Positions 7,958-16,098 of a stretch of 64,000 bases of DNA are shown here, in pieces. How positions within the stretch are numbered: position 1 is the first letter of the stretch; each line of letters opens with the position of its first letter. The notes under the pieces were generated by a model that was given only the letters and a program-made list of their open reading frames with translations, was not told where the DNA came from and did no database searches. The stretch is from Streptomyces violens (lineage in GTDB: Bacteria > Actinomycetota > Actinomycetes > Streptomycetales > Streptomycetaceae), in the NCBI RefSeq assembly GCF_000717745.1, contig NZ_JOBH01000006.1, positions 124,001-188,000 on the forward strand, given 5' to 3'. The position numbers and the translations under genes are program-made.

Positions 7958-9258
7958 CAGCTCGCAGCCCGTTCGGCCTCCACCTGCTCCAGCGGCTTGC
8001 CCGCCGTGTTGGGCATGAACAGGCCGATGACGCCGCAGATGAGGAGTGAGGCGGTGAGGAAGGCGGCGACCGGGGCGATGCCGGTGCTTGCCAGTGCGGG
8101 TACGAAGAAGGACCAGACGCCGAGGACGACGCGGGACGTGCCGAAGGTGATGCCCTGCGCCGTGCCGCGCAGCATCGTCGGGAAGACCTCCTGGCTGATG
8201 GTCTTGTAGACGGCCTCGCCCGCCATGGCCTGCCCGACACCGAAGAGCACCACGTTGAAGACGATGACGGGGAGGGTGAAGGGCAGGAACAGGAAGACGC
8301 CGTACGCACAGACCTGCATCACCGAGCCGACGATCCACATCACCTTGCGGTAGCGGTGGCCGCGGTCCGAGTACCGCATGTAGACCGCGACCGTACCGAC
8401 GATCACCAGCGCGAAGCTGGCGCAGGACAGGGCGACGCTGGTGGCCTGGCTGCCCGCGCCCAGGCTCTGGACCATGTACGGGGTGAAGATGCCGTTCGTG
8501 CCGGCCGCGAGGTTCCAGAAGAGGTAGATGCCGCCGGTGAACAGCAGGGCCCGCAGATGGGCGCCGCGCAGCAGCTCGCGGACCTTGGGGCGGGCCGCCG
8601 CGCCACCCTTCGCCGCGCTCCGCCAGACAGCCGACTCGACCATGCCGCGGCGCAGCGCGTACGTCACCAGTGACACCACGAACAGGTGCAGGAAGACGAT
8701 GCGGATGCCGAGAAGGCCGAGGTCCGACAGGGCCCAGGCGAGCAGCAGGACGACCACCGGGCCGAGGCTCCAGGTCACCTGGGTCATGCCGAGCAGCTTG
8801 CCGCGCGCCTTGGCCGGGGAGAACTCACCGACCAGCGCGAGCGAGGTCGGCACGTCCGCGCCGACGGCCAGGCCGACGATGAAGGTGCCGGTGAACAGCA
8901 TCAGCGGGTTGACCGCGAAGGCGATGAGCAGGATGGCCGCCGCGTACACGAGCAGGTCGTACTGGTAGATCCGCTTGCGGCCGAGCTTGTCGCCCAGTCG
9001 GCCGCCGATGAACGCGCCGATCGCCGCGCCGATGGCGTTGGGACCGATGGCCGTCAGCGCGCCGAGGCCGCTCTCGGAGAGCCCGAAACGGTCCTGGAAG
9101 AGGGCGAGACCGGAGCTGAGCGCGACGATCGACCCGGCGTCGAGATAGGACGCCATGCCGGCCAGCCCGGTCCACTTCCACTGCTGCCGCGAGACGGCGC
9201 CGTCCCCGGCCGCTCCGTCAGCGGCGGACTGTGTGCTCGTGCCCTGCACGGATGTCAC
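7957..9258 (-). CDS. MFS sugar/carboxylate transporter of the nan-like operon
   Basis: 433-residue major facilitator with about 12 hydrophobic segments. GGRLGDKLGRKRIYQ between the second and third helices is the classic loop motif, and SPAKARGKLLG marks the sugar-porter-like half. GTG start preceded by AAGGAG at a good distance. It heads the minus-strand operon MFS-gntR-kinase-nanE, so it probably imports the amino sugar used by these enzymes; specificity is inferred only from context. Confidence 0.82.
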   Translation of the reverse strand: MTSVQGTSTQSAADGAAGDGAVSRQQWKWTGLAGMASYLDAGSIVALSSGLALFQDRFGLSESGLGALTAIGPNAIGAAIGAFIGGRLGDKLGRKRIYQYDLLVYAAAILLIAFAVNPLMLFTGTFIVGLAVGADVPTSLALVGEFSPAKARGKLLGMTQVTWSLGPVVVLLLAWALSDLGLLGIRIVFLHLFVVSLVTYALRRGMVESAVWRSAAKGGAAARPKVRELLRGAHLRALLFTGGIYLFWNLAAGTNGIFTPYMVQSLGAGSQATSVALSCASFALVIVGTVAVYMRYSDRGHRYRKVMWIVGSVMQVCAYGVFLFLPFTLPVIVFNVVLFGVGQAMAGEAVYKTISQEVFPTMLRGTAQGITFGTSRVVLGVWSFFVPALASTGIAPVAAFLTASLLICGVIGLFMPNTAGKPLEQVEAERAAS

Positions 9259-9291
9259 CTGGACTCCTTCGGCCTCGCGTGGTGCGCTTGC

Positions 9292-9309
9292 GTTTGAAAC
9301 GACTCAAAC
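9292..9309. promoter_or_regulatory. Inverted repeat upstream of the MFS gene
   Basis: GTTTGA-N6-TCAAAC, a perfect six-base dyad 33 bases before the transporter start. A second weaker dyad, TGAAACCTTTCA, lies around 9357-9368. These look like operator or catabolite-control sites for the transporter; the binding protein is unknown and the sequence differs from the two GntR sites downstream. Confidence 0.45.
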
Positions 9310-9474
9310 CATGGATGGGAGGGCTTCTGGAGTCAATAGGTGGCGCGGGTATTTGCATTGAAACCTTTCAGTCGCCCGTATCGGCTCGGCGCCGCGTCAG
9401 AGACGTCGCGAACTGTGCGCCCGGAAGGGTGCATTGCGCCGCTGACCTGCGAAAAAGGGCTCCCTGGAGGGGTG

Positions 9475-9501
9475 TTGGAGCTGGCTGAAATCGACTAAAA
9501 T
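9475..9501 (+). promoter_or_regulatory. Possible promoter of the 94-residue protein gene
   Basis: TTGGAG at 9475-9480 and TAAAAT at 9496-9501 with a 15-base spacer. The A-rich stretch around 9487-9505 stands out in this GC-rich DNA. The spacer is short for a vegetative promoter, so this is tentative. Confidence 0.35.
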
Positions 9502-9565
9502 AGAAGCAGTGTTCGAGGGAGCTCACGGGGGGTCCGGGGCTCTCGACCACGACAGGAGGGACCCT

Positions 9566-9850
9566 GTGACGGCTGCCGTAATGTCTTCGACGCGCCCGCT
9601 GTTCGACCTGCCGTACGCCCCGCTCGCGAAGAAGCCGCTGCCGGCAGGCCGGCCGCGCGAGTGGTACATCGCTCACAACCGCCGGCTCAAGGCCATGCGT
9701 CTGGCCATCGCCCTGCTCGACTCCGGTGTGCACACGCCGGACCGCGCGCCGAACCGACTCATCCGTGACACCGCCGCACTCGTCGGCATCCACCGCCCGT
9801 CCGACACCACCTGCCACATGGTCCGCACTCTGATGCGTTACACCCGCTGA
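9566..9850 (+). CDS. Small conserved-looking hypothetical protein
   Basis: 94 residues, basic, no signal peptide or membrane helix. I start at GTG 9566 because AGGAGGG (9554-9560) is perfectly placed. The sequence has PLFDLPYAPLAKKPLP at the front and RREWY-like RPREWYIAHNRRLKAMRLAIALLD in the middle, followed by a helical C-terminal part with HRPSDTTCHMVRTLMRYTR. Codon use is normal for the genome and a strong terminator follows, so it is a real stand-alone gene. I do not recognise a function. Confidence 0.7.
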   Translation: MTAAVMSSTRPLFDLPYAPLAKKPLPAGRPREWYIAHNRRLKAMRLAIALLDSGVHTPDRAPNRLIRDTAALVGIHRPSDTTCHMVRTLMRYTR

Positions 9851-9879
9851 ACATCCGCTGACGCGACCGCCGATGCGGA

Positions 9880-9907
9880 GGGGCGGGCCGGTCTTCCGGC
9901 CCGCCCC
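9880..9907. terminator. Bidirectional terminator hairpin
   Basis: Perfect 12-bp stem (arms 9880-9891 and 9896-9907) with a TCTT loop, between two convergent genes (the small protein on plus and the LuxR regulator on minus). Confidence 0.75.
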
Positions 9908-9933
9908 GTCGTCGTACGGTGGCGCGGTCAGGG

Positions 9934-11943
9934 TCACGTGACGTGGGGGAGAAGTCCCAGTTCGCGGGCGCGGCGGACGGCGGCGGTCCGGCGGCTCACG
10001 GACAGCTTGCGGTAGACGCTCTTCAGGTGTGTCTTGACGGTGTTGACCGAGAGCTGGAGTTCGGCGGCGATCTCGTCCGTGGCCATCGTGCGCGCCAGTT
10101 GGGCCAGTACGTCGAGCTCACGCCTGCTGAGCGCCACCACGACCGGCTGCCGGGCGTCGCCGTCGTCGCCGCCGGCCGGGGGCGCCCCGTTGTGAGCCCG
10201 GGGCGCCGCCCCGTTGCGGGACGGGCCGGTCCACGCGCGGACCATCTGGAGCGTGGCGTACGAGGGGTCACCGGGGCCGGAGGCAGGCAGTGGGGGCCGT
10301 TGCGCGGTCGCGGCGAGTTCGGCGGCGGCCCGGAACCGTCCGCGGAGCGCTTCCAGGAGGGCGAGTTCGATGAGGAAGTCGCGGCGCAGCGCCCGGCTTC
10401 CCGCGGTGCCGGCCGCCCTGAGTCCTGTCGTCAGGGCGCCCTCCGCCGCCGTCAGCCGGCCGCGCCGCAGCTCGGCACCGCCGCGGACCAGCTGGATCAG
10501 GGCGCGCAGTTCGGGGCGGTCCGCCTGGGCCTCGCGGGGGAGGAGCGCGAAGAGACGCTGCGCCTCGGCCGCCGCGGCCGGCGCCGCCGAGGGGCCCCGG
10601 GTGCGCTCCAGTTGCGTACGGATCACCGCGTGGGTGAGATGCAGGGAATGGTCGGCGGGTGTTGCTGTGTCGGAGAGAAGGGGCTCCGCTTGTGCCAGGG
10701 CCGTGGCGCAGGCCGTCACATCTCCGTGCGACAGCGCGCTTGCCGCGGTGACGAGTGCGGTCTCGGGGCTGCCGTCGACTGTGGGGGCGACGTTTCCGGT
10801 TGCGGCCTGGGGGAGTTGAGTGGCCGTCAGCCCCAGTACCTGGCCTATTGCCAGACGGTGGACGATCAGGCGGTGCGCGTACGGGCGGTCGTCCGCGGCG
10901 AGTGCGTGGTGTACCGCCTCGGCGAGCGAGCCGTTGTCGCTCAGCCAGGCTGCTGCCCGGCGGTGCAGTTCGGCGGTCCGGTCCGGGTGTTCCTCCCGCA
11001 GCCGGCGGCGCAGCGCCTCGCCGATCACACGGTGGTGCCGGTACCAGCCCTGCCCGCACGTCTCCAGGCACGCGTGCTCGCCGGCCACGGCGGCGAAGCG
11101 CCGGCCCGCCCGGTCGCCTGCCACCGCGGCGGCCAGGGGAGCGTTCACCCGGTCCAGGATGCTCGTCGTCAGGAGCAGGCTGCGCACTTCGGGCGGCTGC
11201 CCGTCCAGTAACTCCTCGACGAGGTAGCCGACGACCGCGTCGTCCGCGCCGCTGAACCGCATCGCGTACCGCTCCGGATCGCGCTGCCGCGCCAGGGCCA
11301 GCGCGGCGAGTCGCAGCCCCGCCGCCCAGCCCTCCGTGCGCTCGCGCAGCGATGCCACGGCGCGACGGGGGAGTGTGATCCCGTGGAGTGCGAGCAGCGC
11401 CGCCGTCTCCCGGTCGTCGAAGGCCAGCGCGCCGGTGCGGAGTTCGGTGAGGTCGCCGGCCAGGCGGTGCCGGTGGAGGTGCAGCGGCGGGTCCCCGCGC
11501 GCCGCCACCACCAGCCGCAGCGCCCGGCCGGCGTGCGCGAGCAGGTACGACACCCCGGCGGCGCACGGCGCGCCGCCCCCGGCCCGGAGACCGTCCAGCA
11601 CCAGCACCACCGGCCCGCGCCGGGCCGCCAGCGCCTCGGCGAGCAGGGCGGCCGCCGCGAGCCCGTCCGGTACTGCGTGTCCGCCCGGTACGGCAACGCC
11701 TGCCACCTCCAACGCCCGTGTCACCCGCGCCCAGAAGAGGCCGGGCGGCTCCGGGGCGTCGTCACACGTCACCCAGGCCACCGGGCCCGGTGCGGTGCCC
11801 GTGTGGGCCCACTGCGTCAGAAGGGCCGACTTGCCGGCTCCCGGCGGGCCGATCACCACGGTCAGCGGGCCGAGTACGCCCGCGGAGAGCCGTTCCACCA
11901 GTCGGGGCCGGGGGACGAGCCGTGCGCCCGGGGACTCGCCCAT
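9934..11943 (-). CDS. LuxR-family ATPase regulator (LAL/MalT-like)
   Basis: 669 residues counted from ATG 11943, which has a GAGGGG site upstream; an in-frame ATG 35 codons earlier is possible. A Walker A loop GPPGAGKSALLTQW sits near residue 30 and VLVLDGL is a plausible Walker B. The C terminus is a LuxR helix-turn-helix (LSRRELDVLAQL to NTVKTHLKSVYRKL). The middle is a helical repeat region as in MalT. It is shorter than most Streptomyces LAL proteins (about 900). Codon 245 is TTA (plus strand 11209-11211), so translation should depend on the bldA tRNA. Target genes unknown. Confidence 0.85.
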   Translation of the reverse strand: MGESPGARLVPRPRLVERLSAGVLGPLTVVIGPPGAGKSALLTQWAHTGTAPGPVAWVTCDDAPEPPGLFWARVTRALEVAGVAVPGGHAVPDGLAAAALLAEALAARRGPVVLVLDGLRAGGGAPCAAGVSYLLAHAGRALRLVVAARGDPPLHLHRHRLAGDLTELRTGALAFDDRETAALLALHGITLPRRAVASLRERTEGWAAGLRLAALALARQRDPERYAMRFSGADDAVVGYLVEELLDGQPPEVRSLLLTTSILDRVNAPLAAAVAGDRAGRRFAAVAGEHACLETCGQGWYRHHRVIGEALRRRLREEHPDRTAELHRRAAAWLSDNGSLAEAVHHALAADDRPYAHRLIVHRLAIGQVLGLTATQLPQAATGNVAPTVDGSPETALVTAASALSHGDVTACATALAQAEPLLSDTATPADHSLHLTHAVIRTQLERTRGPSAAPAAAAEAQRLFALLPREAQADRPELRALIQLVRGGAELRRGRLTAAEGALTTGLRAAGTAGSRALRRDFLIELALLEALRGRFRAAAELAATAQRPPLPASGPGDPSYATLQMVRAWTGPSRNGAAPRAHNGAPPAGGDDGDARQPVVVALSRRELDVLAQLARTMATDEIAAELQLSVNTVKTHLKSVYRKLSVSRRTAAVRRARELGLLPHVT

Positions 11944-12110
11944 CGCCGGCCCCTCGCTTCGCGGTGTCGCTTCCGGAGTTGTCCTCGATGTGTCCGACGA
12001 GTGTGTCGCCCCTTCGTGTGCGCGGCAGCCTGTGCGGACGCATCTCACTCCGGGGGCCGTGTCGCCTTCCTCAACACGCCGTGTGCCGTCCGGTCTCTTT
12101 GCTGCGTCGG

Positions 12111-12596
12111 TCAGGTCCCCTGGAGGGCGGAGACCAGTTCCTCCTCGCGGTCCTTGGTGAGCGAGGTACGGATGACGGTGGGGTTGAACGGGCGCAACGC
12201 CTCCCGCACCCGGTCCGGCGTGGACCGCCGTACGAGGGCGAACACCGCGGCGCGCCCGGGCTCCAGCGTGCGGGCCACTTCCTTGATGAACGCGTCATTT
12301 ATCCCGACGTCGGTGAGCTTGCCGACGGCCGCACCTGAGGCGGCACCGACCGCCGCGCCGAAGACCGGCATCAGGAACAGCATGCCGAACAGCGTTCCCC
12401 ACAGGGCGCCGCCGGCCGCTCCCGTGGCGGTGGTGTGGTACGTCTGCTCCACGTGGATCTTGCCGTCCTGCGTCCGCCACGCCAGCGCGGCGTCCTCCAG
12501 GTCCAGCAGCTCCTGGCGGGAGAGTTCCTTGCCGAGCCGCATGACGGCCTCGGCCTTCTCCTTGTCCGGGAAACCGAGTACGACGAGATCGGTCAT
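12111..12596 (-). CDS. DUF1269 family membrane-associated protein
   Basis: 161 residues. The opening MTDLVVLGFPDKEKAEAVM and the glycine/alanine-rich hydrophobic middle (TGAAGGALWGTLFGMLFLMP to GAAVGAASGAAVGKLTD) are typical of DUF1269, followed by a FIKEV and TLEPGRAAVFALV segment. Function of the family is not known; it is thought to be envelope-associated. The start overlaps the RDD stop (ATGA), making it the third gene of a coupled minus-strand operon. Confidence 0.8.
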   Translation of the reverse strand: MTDLVVLGFPDKEKAEAVMRLGKELSRQELLDLEDAALAWRTQDGKIHVEQTYHTTATGAAGGALWGTLFGMLFLMPVFGAAVGAASGAAVGKLTDVGINDAFIKEVARTLEPGRAAVFALVRRSTPDRVREALRPFNPTVIRTSLTKDREEELVSALQGT

Positions 12597-13150
12597 CGCA
12601 GCCTCCTACGGATCTGACTCCGGATCTGATCCGGCGTCCCATTGAGCCGCCGCGCGCGCCGGGACGCGTCACCCGGAACGGGTGAAGTACGCCCGTGCCA
12701 GTCGTGGACGACGACGCTGGCCACCACGAGATCCTGGAGCGAGTGGCCGTGCCGGCTGACCGGTATCCAGAGCAGGCCCCACGGGAACGCCACGCAGAGC
12801 GCCGCCCGCAACAGGGCGCGGCCGGGCCCGAGCGGCCGTCCCGACCGCGCGGCCACCCGCAGGCCCATCAGCCGGGCCCCCGCCGTACGGCCGGCCGTCA
12901 GCCAGCTTCCCGCGAGGTAGCCGACCGCGAGGGCGGCACCGCACGCGGTACTGATCCGGGGCGGCAGGTGCGGGAGCGCGAACGGCGGTCCGGCGACCAT
13001 GAAGCGCACGGCCGCGGCGGCCAGCAGCGCGGCGAGCCCGATGCCGAGTACGGCGAACGTGTCGATGAGCGCGGCAACGGTACGGGACACCAGTCCCGCC
13101 GTCCGCCCCTGCATCCGGACCGGGTCGTCCTGCCGCCCGGGCTCGGTCAC
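12593..13150 (-). CDS. RDD family membrane protein
   Basis: 185 residues with three to four hydrophobic segments (TVAALIDTFAVLGIGLAAL, ISTACGAALAVGYLAGSW, LLRAALCVAFPWGLLWIPV). The family signature Arg-Asp-Asp residues appear as RTVAALID and the later SLQDLV. The GTG start overlaps the stop of the upstream repeat protein by four bases. RDD proteins of actinobacteria often carry an N-terminal repeat region; here that region is a separate gene upstream (see 13147-13686). Confidence 0.8.
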   Translation of the reverse strand: MTEPGRQDDPVRMQGRTAGLVSRTVAALIDTFAVLGIGLAALLAAAAVRFMVAGPPFALPHLPPRISTACGAALAVGYLAGSWLTAGRTAGARLMGLRVAARSGRPLGPGRALLRAALCVAFPWGLLWIPVSRHGHSLQDLVVASVVVHDWHGRTSPVPGDASRRARRLNGTPDQIRSQIRRRLR

Positions 13151-13686
13151 GGCGGCGCGTGGTTCCTGCCGTCCCTGCGCAGCAGCCGGTCAGTGGCCCG
13201 GTTCACCAAGCGGTCGGCGTGCATGGCCTGGACGCGGAACGCGTCGACGGTCTCCTCGGCCATCCCACCGCCGGTCTCCCGTACGATCCGGCCGAGATCG
13301 ATCTCCCGGAGTACCTGCTCGGTGAGCGCGACCAGGTCGATCCGGGCCACAATCGCGTCGATGTCGACCCGGTCGGCGATCCGCCGCACATCGACCCGGT
13401 CGGCCGCCGCGTCCAGATCCAGCCGCGCCGCCACGGCGTCGACATCCACCCGGGCCACCACCGCGTCGAGATCCAGCTGGTCGAGTACGGGGACCACCAC
13501 CGTACGGACCAGTACCCGGCCCGTCGTATGCAGCGTCGTACGGACCGCTGCACGGACCGTTGTACGGATCGCTGTGCGGGCCAACCCCCCTGCCGCGCAG
13601 GCCACTTGACCCACACTCGCCGGTACGGCCCAGCGCGCCGCGGACCGGACCCGGGTGACGGCCCAGCCGCCGGCGTGTCCCTTCAC
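13147..13686 (-). CDS. Nine-residue-repeat protein partnered with RDD protein
   Basis: 179 residues. The middle is a tandem run of nine-residue units: LDLDAVVAR, VDVDAVAAR, LDLDAAADR, VDVRRIADR, VDIDAIVAR, IDLVALTEQ, then VLREIDLGRIVRETGGG. The tail RVQAMHADRLVNRATDRLLRR resembles the region that precedes the RDD membrane part in fused actinobacterial RDD proteins. A basic, Arg/Thr-rich N-terminal part lacks clear homology. It overlaps the RDD gene by four bases, so the two are probably made together and may act as one split protein. Confidence 0.72.
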   Translation of the reverse strand: MKGHAGGWAVTRVRSAARWAVPASVGQVACAAGGLARTAIRTTVRAAVRTTLHTTGRVLVRTVVVPVLDQLDLDAVVARVDVDAVAARLDLDAAADRVDVRRIADRVDIDAIVARIDLVALTEQVLREIDLGRIVRETGGGMAEETVDAFRVQAMHADRLVNRATDRLLRRDGRNHAPP

Positions 13687-13756
13687 ACCGGCATGGCAGC
13701 ACGCCCGCCCAGGGCCCGGCCTCCTCCGCTACGGGTGACCGGCCGGGGGTCGGCGC

Positions 13757-14272
13757 TCAGCCGACCGGCAGCCGGCTGCTGATCTTGTGGGTCTTGCGGG
13801 CCGTGCGGGCGCGCAGAGCCGCCTCGCGGCGGGCCTGGTGTGCCGCGTGCCGGCCCTGCCAGGCGAGGGACGGCTTGCCGTGGGTGTCCGCCGAGGCGAT
13901 GAGCAGCCCGCCGAGCATGGAGAGGTTCTTGAGGAACTGGATGCGCTCCTGGGTGCGCGTCTCTTCGTCCTCGGCCTCCCAGAACCGGTGTCCGGCGAGG
14001 GTCGTGGGCACCAGCGTGGCCGCAATGGCCAGCGCGGACACCCGTGGGAAGCGCCCGATCGCCAGCAGCGAGCCGGCCACCAGCTGCACACCGCCGCTGA
14101 TCCGGACGAGCTGCTCGGTCTGTTCCGGCATACCGGGGATGCGCTGGGCGATGGGCTGGGCAATCGGCTCGGCGGCCGGGACCAAGGGCTCGGGATTGCG
14201 CAGGGTCTGGAGGCCCTGGATGACGTAGGTCGAGGCCAGCATGGGCCGGGCGAGAAGTCGCAGTACAAGCAT
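13757..14272 (-). CDS. DoxX family membrane protein
   Basis: 171 residues from ATG 14272; an in-frame ATG at 14305 would add 11 residues but its ribosome site is too close. Family pieces: MLVLRLLARPMLASTYVIQGLQTLRNP, RISGGVQLVAGSLLAIGRFP and FLKNLSMLGGLLI, giving about four membrane spans. DoxX proteins are linked to thiol/redox stress in actinobacteria. It is divergent from the phosphopantetheinyl transferase gene. Confidence 0.82.
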   Translation of the reverse strand: MLVLRLLARPMLASTYVIQGLQTLRNPEPLVPAAEPIAQPIAQRIPGMPEQTEQLVRISGGVQLVAGSLLAIGRFPRVSALAIAATLVPTTLAGHRFWEAEDEETRTQERIQFLKNLSMLGGLLIASADTHGKPSLAWQGRHAAHQARREAALRARTARKTHKISSRLPVG

Positions 14273-14489
14273 GGCCCACGAGTGCCCCCTCCGGCCGGAC
14301 CTCATCCCTCGCTGCCACCCGCGCCCCTCGGATGGGGCAACTACCGGCCTGTCCGGTTGCGCCCCGCCGCTCCGGTGCCCTCCCAGGGCCCGCCCCGGCC
14401 GCCCTTCACTCTCCGCCCCGCACCGTCTTTACTTCAGTCGTGACCTACGAGATCCGCGCCCTTCCCGCCACCACCCCCGGGACCCCCGC

Positions 14490-15149
14490 ATGATCGACAA
14501 GCTGCTGCCCGCCCCTGTGATCACCGCCGAGGCGTTCCACGACGCCCCCGTCTCGGACATGTTTCCCGAGGAACTGGCCCTGGTGGCCGACGCGGTACCG
14601 AAGCGGCAGCAGGAGTTCGGTACGGTGCGCGGCTGCGCCCGCGACGCGCTCGCCCGCCTGGGCTTCGCCCCCGCGCCCCTGCTGCCGGGACCCGACCGCG
14701 CGCCGCGCTGGCCGGCCGGCGTCGTCGGGGCGCTCACCCACTGCACCGGCTACCGCGCCGCCGCGGTCGCCCGCGCCACGGACGTGCTGACCCTGGGTCT
14801 GGACGCGGAGCCGCACGAGCCTGTGGCGGATCCGGGCGTACTGGAGCTGGTCACCCTCCCCGAGGAGCGGGCCCAACTGGCCAGGCTGGCCGAGCTGATG
14901 CCCGAGGTCTGCTGGGACCGGCTGATCTTCAGCGCGAAGGAGAGCGTCTACAAGGCGTGGTATCCGCTCGCCCGCCGCTGGCTCGGTTTCGAGGAGGCGC
15001 ACCTCACCCTCGACCCGACGGACGCCACCTTCACCGCCCGCCTCCTCGTCCCCGGGCCGGTCGTCCGGGGCCGGGAGCTCACCGGGTTCAGCGGCCGGTG
15101 GCTGATCGGGTCGGGGCTGGTGACGACGGCCGTGGTGCTGCCCGCGTGA
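14490..15149 (+). CDS. 4'-phosphopantetheinyl transferase
   Basis: 219-residue Sfp/EntD-type enzyme that moves phosphopantetheine from CoA to the serine of carrier proteins of PKS, NRPS or fatty-acid systems. Diagnostic motifs: GALTHCTGYRAAAVAR, LGLDAEPHEP (magnesium-binding Asp/Glu) and FSAKESVYKAWYP (the FSxKES motif). Length is normal for the class. It stands alone, so it likely serves carriers elsewhere in the genome, including possibly the PCP domain of the synthetase at 27-30 kb. Confidence 0.9.
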   Translation: MIDKLLPAPVITAEAFHDAPVSDMFPEELALVADAVPKRQQEFGTVRGCARDALARLGFAPAPLLPGPDRAPRWPAGVVGALTHCTGYRAAAVARATDVLTLGLDAEPHEPVADPGVLELVTLPEERAQLARLAELMPEVCWDRLIFSAKESVYKAWYPLARRWLGFEEAHLTLDPTDATFTARLLVPGPVVRGRELTGFSGRWLIGSGLVTTAVVLPA

Positions 15150-15345
15150 GTCCGCGCGGCCGCGGATGCGGGGCGGCGGGCGGGGGCGCAGCCTGGTAGG
15201 GGACCCGAGCAGCTCGGCGCCGGACCCGCACCTCAAAAGAGGGCAATCGGGTCACCAGGCCGCGAAATTGCAGGTCACGCGAGTGACTATCGGAACGTTT
15301 GCGTTTCGATCGGAGCGGGGCGTACGCTCGAAGAGGCTAAGAGTA

Positions 15346-15358
15346 CGAAACCGTTTCG
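15346..15358. promoter_or_regulatory. Putative TetR operator
   Basis: CGAAACCGTTTCG, a 13-base palindrome 20 bases before the TetR start. A related half (GTTTCGATCG) lies at about 15304-15313. Well placed for self-repression of the TetR-exporter pair. Confidence 0.5.
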
Positions 15359-15378
15359 ATCCGTTGTTCGGGGTGGAC

Positions 15379-15975
15379 ATGCCCGTCACCACGCCGCCGT
15401 CCGCAGCACGCCGGACGCGGCTCTCGCCGGAGCGTGAGGGCGAGCTGTACGCCGCGGTCCTGGACCTGGTGCGCGAGGTCGGGTACGAGAACCTCACCCT
15501 GGACGCCGTCGCCGCCCGCTCCCGGTGCAGCAAGGCCACGCTGTACCGCCGCTGGCAGGGGAAGCCCCGGCTGGTGTCCGCGGCGCTGCGGCATCTGCGG
15601 CCGTTCTCGCTGGAGGACCTGGACACCGGTTCGCTCCGCGGCGACGTGCACGAGCTCGCCCGGCGGATCGGGGACGCCAAGAAGGACATCGACCTGATGC
15701 GCGGGATCACGCATGCCGTGCACAGGGATCCGGAGCTGGCCGAGGCCATGCACACGGCTCTGATCGAACCCGAACTGGAGGTGATGCAGGCGATGCTCGA
15801 CCGGGCGGTCGCCCGCGGCGAGGTCGACCCCGGCTGCCCGGCGATCCCCTTCTTCCCGCACGCACTGTCCGGCGCCGTCTTCTCGCGCCCGATGATCGAG
15901 CAACGCCCCGCGGACGCCGCGTACCTCACGCGCTATCTGGACGCCGTGGTGCTTCCCGCCCTGCTGCGGACCTGA
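15379..15975 (+). CDS. TetR-family regulator of the adjacent exporter
   Basis: 198 residues. The N-terminal helix-turn-helix reads LTLDAVAARSRCSKATLYRRW (positions about 34-54), the usual TetR form, and the C-terminal half is a TetR ligand domain with HALSGAVFSRPMIEQRP. It is followed on the same strand, 123 bases on, by an EmrB/QacA-type exporter, the common regulator-pump arrangement. Confidence 0.85.
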   Translation: MPVTTPPSAARRTRLSPEREGELYAAVLDLVREVGYENLTLDAVAARSRCSKATLYRRWQGKPRLVSAALRHLRPFSLEDLDTGSLRGDVHELARRIGDAKKDIDLMRGITHAVHRDPELAEAMHTALIEPELEVMQAMLDRAVARGEVDPGCPAIPFFPHALSGAVFSRPMIEQRPADAAYLTRYLDAVVLPALLRT

Positions 15976-16098
15976 CGCCCGGCCCGGGCGCAACGACGCC
16001 GTCCCGGGCGCGCGCAACGCCGGGCGGCACGCACGAGAACCACCCCCGGGGACCCCGGAAGAGGAGCACCGGACCCCGGAAGATCCGAAGGACTCCGT

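Noticed and set aside
13490..13580. Repeated CGTACGGACC-type words as a possible repeat array
   Set aside because: They are coding repeats for Arg/Thr/Val in the repeat protein (TAIRTTVRAAVRTT) and not CRISPR-like.
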